Source: Heterobilharzia americana
Taxonomy: Eukaryota > Platyhelminthes > Trematoda > Strigeidida > Schistosomatidae
Direction: 5' to 3'
NCBI GenBank assembly: GCA_944470555.2
Contig: OX104128.1
Coordinates: forward strand, 39,601,920 to 39,665,919
Length of the DNA: 64,000 bases
The translations under genes and the position numbers were made by a program. Shown here in pieces: positions 57,396 to 64,000 of the stretch. Under the pieces are notes generated by a model, which ran no database searches, was not told the origin of the DNA, and worked only from the letters and a program-made list of their open reading frames with translations. Each line of letters starts with the position of its first letter. Position 1 is the first letter of the stretch.

Positions 57396-59749
57396 GTACA
57401 GTGCTTCAATGCTCTCACCTTTTAAATCCTTCTCCAACTGCTGTCAGTCTGTAATGAATACCACCTTAAGAATAAAATTCATATTAATCTCAAAGGATAT
57501 TGTTGTGTAGTGATAATTAGTAAAAGGCTTTGAGATAGATATCGTGTAATTCCTATAAGAAGTCGTGACCTGTGAGATCAACCAGTTGAAAGAGAAGTGG
57601 ATGCTAACTGAAGACGTTAGGTGATAATCATGCCATACGTCATGAATTGACAGAAGTAGTAGACTGTAAACCATTGAACTTGGACTCAGTGGATGATAAG
57701 TTAACTTCTACGCGATGAGAACTGGAGGTCGTGCATTTGATCCCTGGTGTGTTCATGCATTCGAGTTTGATTTAGCTTCTAGTGTAAGTTCGACTCAAGA
57801 GTGACTGTCATTGAAATTTTTTAGGCAGCTTTTTATGTCTAGGTTGTCATTACAAACGATGAAAGTATTGTTCGTGTATCTTTTATATGCATCAAGTTGA
57901 TCGATTGTTAGGAGACCGTTTCTTGTGTTAAGTGATATCAATTCATTCCCTCTTTACATCAAGCGATTAACTTTGACCTGAACCTGTATCTTGTCTTGAA
58001 TATTCTTTCATTTTACGCATACATTTACGAAAATACAGCGATGAAAATGAGTTGTAGAAAATGGACTTCAGGTTTGTATTCATCATGGAGAGCCATTTAA
58101 GACCTAGGAGCACTTGACAGCTGTTTCGTCTTTCTCTGGGACTTCTCAGCAGTGAACATCCATGACAAAAGCAGGAAAATATCGGCCACTGAATTCCAAC
58201 CTATTGGCTCAGTAGTGACCTGCTCGTTGGAAAACCTAAAGTCCCTTAGTTTAACCCCCTAACGGGGTCGTGGGTGCGCACTGCAAAGGCTCCATACTAC
58301 GACGAAACATCCATCCATCTAACTGAAGTCTTCTTATTATGAAGATGTAGTTTGCTAGCGTCTGGACCTATGCGTTTAGCTATTAAGTTATGGTTATATA
58401 AACTGATTGTGCTTATTTCTCTTTGTATAAGTTAATGTTGCAAGAATGGTAGAAAATTTTGTGCACATATTTATTACAAATTGTCTAGTTGGTTATTATT
58501 ATCGACTGTCCTGTAATATCCTTTTCAGCCACATTACGTAACATCATCCATAAAAGCCCCTTTTCCTCATATCTTGAACATCGGATTTATGAAACTTATT
58601 GTTTATCATACATCTGACTAAAAGTTGATAACTTTATTGTATTTTGACTCACTATTTTTTTGAATCCCTTCACTCTTTTTCAACTGTTTCGATAAGTGGG
58701 ACATAAATATCAGTTTTTCTTGTCAACATAAGTTTTTATTCACACTTTAAAAAGGCTTCGTGAACAACCAACTAAAAGATGAAACTAGGCATGAAGTTGT
58801 AATTTGTCAAACTATATGAATCTAATTAAAAAAATAAAGAAACTGGTCGGAGAAGACCACTGAAATAGCAGATTATAAAGTTATATTAATCGTGGTGGCT
58901 AGCAGAGGGATGTAGGACGTGCGTTTCGTCCTATTTGGCACTCGTCAGCTGAAGATACCTGCGCACTTCAGTGAGTGATGTCGTCCCCACTGAGATTCGA
59001 ATCAAGCACTCATTTTAAACACCGAGGCGTTATCCATTTGGCTACTGGGGCACGATACCCGCTTCGTTTGCAATGTATATCATTAGGTGTTATGATACTT
59101 ATAATTTCCTGTTGCTATACAGGGCCGAATTGTTCGACCTCTGTTGGAAGATGGGCTCTCATGCAGATGCCTCGAGTCTCAGGGTGGACAACATTACTCA
59201 CTGTGGTACATCTTCATAGATTTACTGGTAGAAGACCAGTGAAATAACATGTCATAAAGTTATTTCTATTATTACTTTTTTATCAATGAACATATTCTCT
59301 GTTATTTTCTTTCTTCCAATTAGGTATGCACATCTCAGTATTTTTTATGGAGTTTATGTCTTCTTCCAGTTGCTTTGATTGATATTCGTTTACCGCCAGG
59401 AATTACACCATTTTATGTTGTAGTACATACTCTCCTGATTTGGTTCGGATCACAAGGTTTATGGCTTGCCTCTGCTTATACTTTAGAAATGTGTACATTG
59501 AAGGGTGTATTTTTAAATCGTATTATTTGGATTATTGTTTGGATGGCTTCTTTAAACTTTTTTGCTTGTAATATATTCATTCTATTTCGTTTAATCAGTT
59601 GGCGTAGTCAACCGATTACAATGATTCATAAAATTGTAACTTTTCATAATTCTGATAGTAGTACATCCAATGTCTCTTCAACAACTGTTCTCGATAATAC
59701 GTCTATCAGTCATCAGAAGTATATCATATCTGATAAGAAAAATTGCTAA
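47928..59749 (+). CDS. PIGM: GPI mannosyltransferase I catalytic subunit, PIG-M
   Basis: Multi-pass ER membrane enzyme (GT50) that adds the first mannose from dolichol-phosphate-mannose to GlcN-PI on the lumenal side. Exons 47928-48493, 48532-48682, 56265-57140 and 59324-59749 give 672 residues; human PIG-M is 423. RFTDVDYDVFSDAA carries the family DxD motif, and YRYSPL, FNPVTAVVSARGNADAL, HLRIYPVIY, YFYHFSRSDFKHNFAPHF and VCTSQYFLWSLCLLPV all match PIG-M. About 105 polar residues precede the first membrane segment and have no human counterpart. The frame changes between 48494 and 48531; a 38-nt GT-AG micro-intron fixes this, and a missing base in the T6 run at 48533-48538 is the alternative. 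Large introns hold RTE and SINE insertions. Confidence 0.92.
48532..48682 (+). CDS. PIGM: PIG-M exon 2
   Basis: Encodes FFDIPIDESQRH then PDVSVIAHIWGKLIFIMADL and LQYKIIQDKLF, the second membrane region of PIG-M (human LFGKxLFISCDLL). Donor GTAAGT at 48683, phase 0. Confidence 0.82.
49080..49640 (+). mobile_element. LINE family 2, decayed 3' fragment
   Basis: Nucleotide similarity to the 3' region of 32696-36370: the ordered words GTTTTGATCA, ATCACTGTGTGAGCGATGTT, CTGCGCATGCC, CTGACTGTTAGTCTGAGCCA and GGCTACTCGGCTGTGGTCCT are shared in sequence. No open frame remains. In PIG-M intron 2. Confidence 0.7.
49645..49865 (+). repeat. Family B hammerhead SINE, single plus copy
   Basis: Tail and boxes A/B are well kept (GGGTTCGATCCCCGATGGGG). 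The hammerhead at about 49735-49780 has CCGAGGAG in place of CTGAGGAG, so it should not cleave. Confidence 0.7.
50030..50155 (-). repeat. tRNA-like SINE (family C)
   Basis: Minus-strand box-B-like GAGTTCAAATCTCA with flanking CCTGCCTAGGTAACCGG; related to 46140-46260. Confidence 0.5.
50920..51085 (+). repeat. Sm-alpha-like SINE (family A), degenerate
   Basis: Hammerhead-like ATCCAG, CTGACAAG ... CTGAACG ... GCATC, CTGGAT (GAAA lost), then the tail CATAAGAGCCCATTTACC. Confidence 0.6.
51086..52109. other. PIG-M intron 2 sequence without recognised features
   Basis: AT-rich; no exon or repeat recognised. Confidence 0.4.
52110..52765. repeat. Cluster of an inverted and direct short repeat (TTTAAAGGCCACCCTAGCAA type)
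   Basis: Eight copies by eye of a roughly 25-nt motif on the theme CTTTAAAGGCCACCCTAGCAAC, four in each orientation, at about 52122, 52224, 52334, 52384, 52502, 52542, 52626 and 52735. Spacers often contain AATAGCCAATCAGG-type words. The cluster ends where RTE copy 3 begins. Confidence 0.65.
53752..53796 (-). ncRNA. Hammerhead ribozyme candidate (family A, minus)
   Basis: Minus strand: ACTCAG, CTGACGAA, CCC-AAAT-GGG, CGAAA, TGTACA, ATA, CTGGAT. CUGANGA and GAAA are intact. Stem I has one mismatch and a wobble. The cleavage triplet is AUA, allowed (NUH) but weak. Confidence 0.55.
53957..54001 (+). ncRNA. Hammerhead with a core substitution (family A, plus)
   Basis: Plus strand: ATTCAG, CTGAGAAG, stem II, CGAAA, TGCGC, ATC, CTGGAT. 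Stem I forms six pairs, but CUGANGA reads CUGAGAA; the changed base is the G that acts in catalysis (G8), so cleavage should be lost. Confidence 0.6.
55895..56264. other. PIG-M intron 2, 3' end
   Basis: No feature apart from the acceptor TCATCTTCTAGCAG of exon 3. Confidence 0.5.
56265..57140 (+). CDS. PIGM: PIG-M exon 3, main membrane domain
   Basis: Starts DNATLPDKINPRTG after TCTAGCAG and ends TFNR at donor GTAAGT. Contains SARGNAD, HLRIYP and the lumenal FYHFSRSDFKHNFAPHF block, plus a lineage-specific hydrophilic insert around NNNDKEYSSVMMRM. Confidence 0.93.
57341..57392. repeat. (TA)n microsatellite
   Basis: About 26 TA units in PIG-M intron 3. Confidence 0.95.
57625..57775 (+). repeat. 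Family B SINE head, decayed
   Basis: Keeps GAATTGACAGAAGTAG, a box-A-like GGACTCAGTGGATGATAAG and a box-B-like CATTTGATCCCTGG. The hammerhead is not recognisable. Confidence 0.5.
58075..58330. repeat. Family B SINE head-to-head pair, decayed
   Basis: The minus unit (58075-58170) has CTGAGAAG, CGAAA and GTC, with stem I out of register; the plus unit (58190-58330) keeps GGGTGCGCACTGC and CGACGAAAC but lost the rest. Confidence 0.6.
58895..59215 (-). repeat. Sm-alpha-like SINE (family A), rearranged
   Basis: Minus-strand hammerhead (about 58916-58955: CTGACGAG, CGAAA and GTC intact, stem I not pairing, one G-G in stem II), then an inverse tRNA-like head (to about 59060), then an inverse tail (about 59115-59180) and the start of a plus-strand head near 59190. 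Confidence 0.6.
59324..59749 (+). CDS. PIGM: PIG-M exon 4 (last)
   Basis: Starts after TTCCAATTAG with VCTSQYFLWSLCLLPV, directly continuing FNR of the previous exon as in human PIG-M, and ends with a Ser/Thr-rich tail and KKNC-stop. Confidence 0.93.
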   Translation, partial: VCTSQYFLWSLCLLPVALIDIRLPPGITPFYVVVHTLLIWFGSQGLWLASAYTLEMCTLKGVFLNRIIWIIVWMASLNFFACNIFILFRLISWRSQPITMIHKIVTFHNSDSSTSNVSSTTVLDNTSISHQKYIISDKKNC

Positions 59750-60239
59750 CATCCACATGTTTCACTAACTTTCTGTTTATCTTATTTTAAGTTTATGATG
59801 TATACTATCTTGTTGCTGTTATATTAATAGTTTCATTTTTCTCATCCCTAAGGCAATTTATGTATATATTTTAAGGGGATATTACCTCTTGTGTCTATTT
59901 TTCTTTTCAAAGAAGACTAATGAGAAATGAGGTGAAATATTTGCAAGTAGATAAAAGGGTGTAGATTGTAATCAGTGAGCTATGTGCTCGAAATAGCTGA
60001 TAATGATGAATGCTCTTCAGCATTTACTAATGATAAAATACGAGCAGAAGCTTTACATTTGTATATATACTGTAACATATCTTTGCTTTTAATTTTATGT
60101 AATACGAATAATATTTAGTTTATTATATGTTTTAGTTTAACTTGTTCTGTGTGTATATGTGTCTTGGTATTCTGTTGTGCACCATTATTTATTGGTGAGA
60201 TAGTCTCTGATTGACTAACTAAGAAAATCAACGTATAAC
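59750..60239. other. PIG-M 3' flank
   Basis: AT-rich; no clear AATAAA was found. Nothing else recognised. Confidence 0.4.
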
Positions 60240-61425
60240 CTCGCATGCAGATGAATCCACTCAAGTAGTAGACAAAGACCTGGAGAGACTCAAGGAAAGC
60301 ACTGGATTCAAAACTACGACCGGAACAGACTGGCTGCGTTCAAGAAGTACAAATCATGTGCGGATCGAATTGCAATGCTTCGCATCATCATAGAACAGAG
60401 CATAGAATGACAGTCAACCCTCTACCTCAACTTTATCGACTTTGAAAAAGCCTTCCTTTGACAGCATCGACCGACAAGTAATTTGGAAACTGCTTCAACA
60501 CCACGGAATACCACAAACCTTTATCAATCTCATTCAACAACTATATGAAGATGTCACATGCCATGTGATTCACAGTGGGAAGCTCAGTGACTTGTGTCTA
60601 ATGTCATACAAACTCGAAGATCTACAGGTGAAAACTAACAAGTTGACAGAAGAGGCAGGGCATCGATGATGGAACTTCAAGTGAACATAGAGAAGAGAGA
60701 GGTGATGATGATTCCCAACCAACTTCACCACCACCAAGCCCCAATCACCATCAACGGGAGAAACTTAAAGGAGTAGCCTCCTTCACCTATCTAGGGAGAT
60801 CTGTTTCAACTACAGGCGGCACAGACGAGGACGTCGAAGCCAGGATCGGAAAAGCAAGACAGGCCTCCATTAATCTGAAACCAATCAGTGTGTACATCTT
60901 CGGCACTCAGCATGTGGAACAAGATCCCGATTTTCAACACCAATGTCAAGTCAGTGCTTGTATATGATGGTTGAGAGACTTGGCGCGTTACGAAAAGCAT
61001 TTCCAACAAACTATAAACATTCATCAACAACTGCCTACACTGACTCGTTACTGAAGCTCAGATGACCAGAATAATAAGAATGAGCAACAAGGAACATACT
61101 GTAGTTGGCTGACAACGAACCAACCAAGAACTTATCACTCAACAAATATGTACCGTGAGGAAGTGGAGATGGATTGGGCATGCACTGAGAAGACCGACTG
61201 GAGAAATCATGCGCCAGGTCAGGCTTTTGAGTGGGACCGAAATGGGAAGCGACAAGTTGGGCGTCGGTGCTGAGGGTGACATGGAGGAGATGGTGTGAGG
61301 AAGAAATGAGAGGTTGTGGGGTGTTGTGGATCCAGGTCTAAAAGATTTCAGAGAAGGGAATGCACTGGAGATGTGCTACAGAAGCCCTATGCTCCATTAG
61401 GAACCCAAGGAACCATTAAGTAATA
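60240..61425 (+). mobile_element. RTE-clade LINE, 5'-truncated plus-strand copy
   Basis: RT remnants: KPSFDSIDRQVIWKLLQHHG (motif A region), FINLIQQLYEDVTCHVIHSG, then a deletion into LCLMSYKLEDLQVKTNKLTE. The 3' segment to ATTAGGAACCCAAGGAACC corresponds to the left ends of copies 1 and 2 in opposite orientation. Confidence 0.8.
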
Positions 61426-61489
61426 TAAATCAGTAGACAAGGAAGAGGCGGATAGAATAGGAGTGATATTAAGATAGACAAAGTCGTGT

Positions 61490-61830
61490 GAGTATAAACA
61501 GTCTGAAGACGAGGGTCAGTGCAAATATTCATTGTTTTAAAGATGTCAAGAGTCTTTTACCTCTGGTTCCCACCATCTTAGGGACCCCGACCAAGCAGTC
61601 TACATCTCCTCACATGGCTCAGGCCAACAGTCAGGGACTTCGTCGTCTGGTGTTACGACATGGTTTGGTCACTCTGAACCGTCTTCCAACCTAATTCAGC
61701 TTCCCCTTGCAGTGTGTGTCCAAGCTACTTAAGGCGACTAAGGTTCACAACTTCATCAATCGTTTCGTTTGTCTTGCCTGGTTACCCTTCGCTTGGCCTT
61801 AACATTGCTCACACGATGATTCCACTGAAC
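61490..61830 (-). mobile_element. LINE family 2, decayed 3' fragment
   Basis: Inverse of the C-terminal region: GGCTCAGGCCAACAGTCAGG and CGTCTGGTGTTACGACATGG correspond to TVGLSH and WHQC-type codons on the minus strand. Confidence 0.6.
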
Positions 61831-63089
61831 GCGTCTGTGGATTATTCATTTCGTTTATGCATAACTGAGAGTTATCTAATGCAAATTCAAACTTATTTTT
61901 CTTGTTAGTGATCATGGTACTGATTTCTATCAATTATCACTGTATAGTGTTGAAAGCGTTAATGATATGCGTATACACTGAAACACTAAAAGGGATGAAT
62001 CAGCAGTACATTTCAACATAGATGATCAATGTTGGTTTGTCTGAATTGTAGATAACCTTGGAATGTTTGAATTATCTCAGCGCGTATCTTCTCTTTATTA
62101 GAAAATTCTTCGCTTACCTGTCATTTTGTCTTGTTTCTCTCTATAATTATGATATATTACGAAGCATCGATCCAATAAAATTAATTTTTTACCAGTTACA
62201 AAATGTCCGTAGAGCTAAAGTCCAGAAATAGTGTAGAATATTTGTCAATACAGGGTATGGATGCTGTTATTGAGTTATTTTCTGTGCTGGGATTTTATTT
62301 ACCATCACTATGTGCAGTTCCGTTATGCTTAATATCAGTCACGTTGACACAAACTATGGGTAAACATGAGCTGGATAATTTCGTCTCCATTTTTATATTT
62401 TTTATGGTTTAGGGCCATTTGGGCTTTTCACATACAACAGTTTACAGTCGGATAAACGTCACAATGTTAGGATTTTGTGATGAAAGGATATTGATAATTT
62501 AAAGATCCCCATAGACTATTCAAAACAAGGATAATTTGAGCGAACAATTGTTTTCAGTAACCTCTTCTTCAGGCTCTACAGTTATAAATCCATTAGAATA
62601 ATTGAAATACAATAGCTAAAGTAAGGGATGATGTACAATTTTTATTATTATTGAAACAGACAGTGTTATGAATGAATAGAGATCAAATCGAATGGAATGG
62701 TGGAACTGTTATCAGTCTATTGCGTTAGTTGTCCAATGAAATCAATATTGATAGGACAATTACGAAATGAGACAAATCCACAAATAATGATTAATTTATG
62801 TACATTTATTAAGTCATAAATGTGTATGTGTGCGTTTGTTTACTAAGGGTCAAATAACAATTATATAGTGACGAGTTATATTCAGGTGGGGATGAAAATC
62901 ATTTGACTACTATAACGAAATAGAGAATAACAAATGTGAAGTGTTACGTCACGGTTGAAAATGACTACAGGTAGTAGTATGAATAAAGAAGGGCATAAAA
63001 CCAATAGCATAAGAAATTGAATGTTTATTAATGTAATAGCAATATAGAAGAGTAAGGGTGGGAGATGTTAAAATGTGCAGTTTGTGGTA
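61831..63089. other. Intergenic stretch, no supported gene
   Basis: A 69-residue frame at 62203-62412 (MSVELKSRNSVEYLSIQG...) follows an acceptor-like TTTTTTACCAG, but it matches nothing I know and has no visible partner exon. Otherwise AT-rich. Confidence 0.35.
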
Positions 63090-63960
63090 GGAAAGTTCAT
63101 AAAGATCGTGTTGACCTTTTTGTGGGCCAAGGTAAACAAAGTGGATGTACATATTTCTTTTGAACATATAAGCCCGGTTTTCTTGAGTCGATCTCTATGG
63201 CTTTGGCTATGAATAATATGCGAAATCGTGCACCTTTAGGGAGATTTCAAGGGGCACGGTATGTCACAGAAGACATGATCTACCTTAATCTGATGTCCGG
63301 TATCTACTAGATAATGAGAAGATTGCACTGTTGATGCTATTTGTCATTCCTTTTCCTAACCATTATGGTACATGTTCACGAGCACGCGTGGATAGAGACC
63401 TTTTAGTATGGCCTACGTAATTAGCTCCACAGGAGCAGTTGAACTAACATATTGAAGTGGCCATCATAGGTAACCTATCCATAGTTCGATGTGTCAGTAG
63501 TGGTTTGGTTGAGAAGCTGACAAAAAAAGGATATTCTTTGCTCTCGTACTAGCACACATAATCGCATGGATACACTATCAAGGATAAGTCAGAACAGATG
63601 TAAATTCATACAATGGTTTACGCTTGATAGGTGTAAAGAATACGTCATACATACCAACTATAGTCGTGAACTAATTAGTTGGTTTATGTAGCCTACATAT
63701 TATGTTACCATAAAAAACAATCATCATTTGCGTGTTTAAAACGAAGACTTGTATTCACTCCGTTAGATACTAGTCATAGGATTCTGACATTGATATTCCT
63801 CTCCAAAAAAGAATCTGGAATTGTGGTTTTGTCAAGGCTTTTCACAGGAATTGTAACCGTTGTCTTATGGTGTGTAAAACACAGTCTAGGCATCCTTCAG
63901 AATACATTGACGTGATCAATACGTTTTCGTTAAATAGAAGAAACCCGACTTGCTTTCGGA
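63090..63960 (-). mobile_element. Penelope-like element fragment with GIY-YIG core
   Basis: On the minus strand, 63366-63441 reads NCSCGANYVGHTKRSLSTRA then REHVP, the GIY-YIG signature CxCGxxYVGxTxR...REH. Further along (about 63290-63360) SINSAIFSLSSRYRTSD corresponds to the next conserved block. Upstream on that strand (about 63745-63850), IPDSFLERNINVRIL and GVNTSLRF look like the connector region. Stops interrupt the frame. Confidence 0.65.
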
Positions 63961-64000
63961 AGTCACTCTCATCTTGGTACTGTTCAGTTTTATAAGCATT

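Noticed and set aside
62203..62412. Small gene with MSVELKSRN start after an acceptor-like site
   Set aside because: No homology I recognise, no partner exon, and the second half looks like random AT-rich sequence.

Overview
The window looks like nuclear DNA from a blood fluke (Schistosoma or a close relative). Three lines of evidence support this: genes that open with 30-39 nt micro-introns and then acquire multi-kilobase introns; short tRNA-like repeats carrying hammerhead ribozyme sequence of the Schistosoma Sm-alpha type; and degenerate RTE-, CR1/SR1-, Penelope- and BEL-like retroelements resembling known schistosome families. The species cannot be fixed from the sequence alone.

Layout. 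1-633 is the end of a BEL/Pao-like gag on the minus strand. 926-4076 is an RTE-type LINE (minus) with target-site duplications. 4926-5465 holds tRNA-like/hammerhead repeats. 7061-11400 holds two degraded CR1/SR1-like LINE copies (plus). 13838-16962 is a second RTE copy (minus) with its own target-site duplication. Three plus-strand host genes follow, and I could reconstruct exons for each: mS22 (MRPS22 homologue, 17181-29214, five exons, complete); a PTPMT1-like mitochondrial phosphatase (30541-38410, two exons, start codon probably supplied outside the visible exon); and PIG-M, GPI mannosyltransferase I (47928-59749, four exons if a 38-nt micro-intron is accepted). Their large introns and the spaces between them are packed with LINE fragments, Penelope-like pieces, fold-back SINE-like units and microsatellites. 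The right end carries an RTE fragment (plus) and a Penelope-like GIY-YIG fragment (minus).

The host genes belong to separate pathways: mitochondrial translation (mS22), cardiolipin synthesis in the mitochondrial inner membrane (PTPMT1), and ER-lumenal GPI anchor assembly (PIG-M). They share strand and architecture, but no operon is shown.

No clearly new enzymatic system was found. The observations most worth checking are: (i) a roughly 2.09-kb essentially identical tract shared by two independently inserted RTE copies and bounded on both sides by diverged homologous sequence; (ii) a second SINE-like family whose units carry an intact-looking hammerhead core and recur as head-to-head pairs; (iii) a head-to-head hammerhead SINE pair inserted as one unit into an RTE with an 11-bp target-site duplication; (iv) a PTPMT1 first exon whose frame is exactly right for a spliced-leader AUG; and (v) several long palindromes. 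Comparisons were made by eye; no alignment or database search was run.
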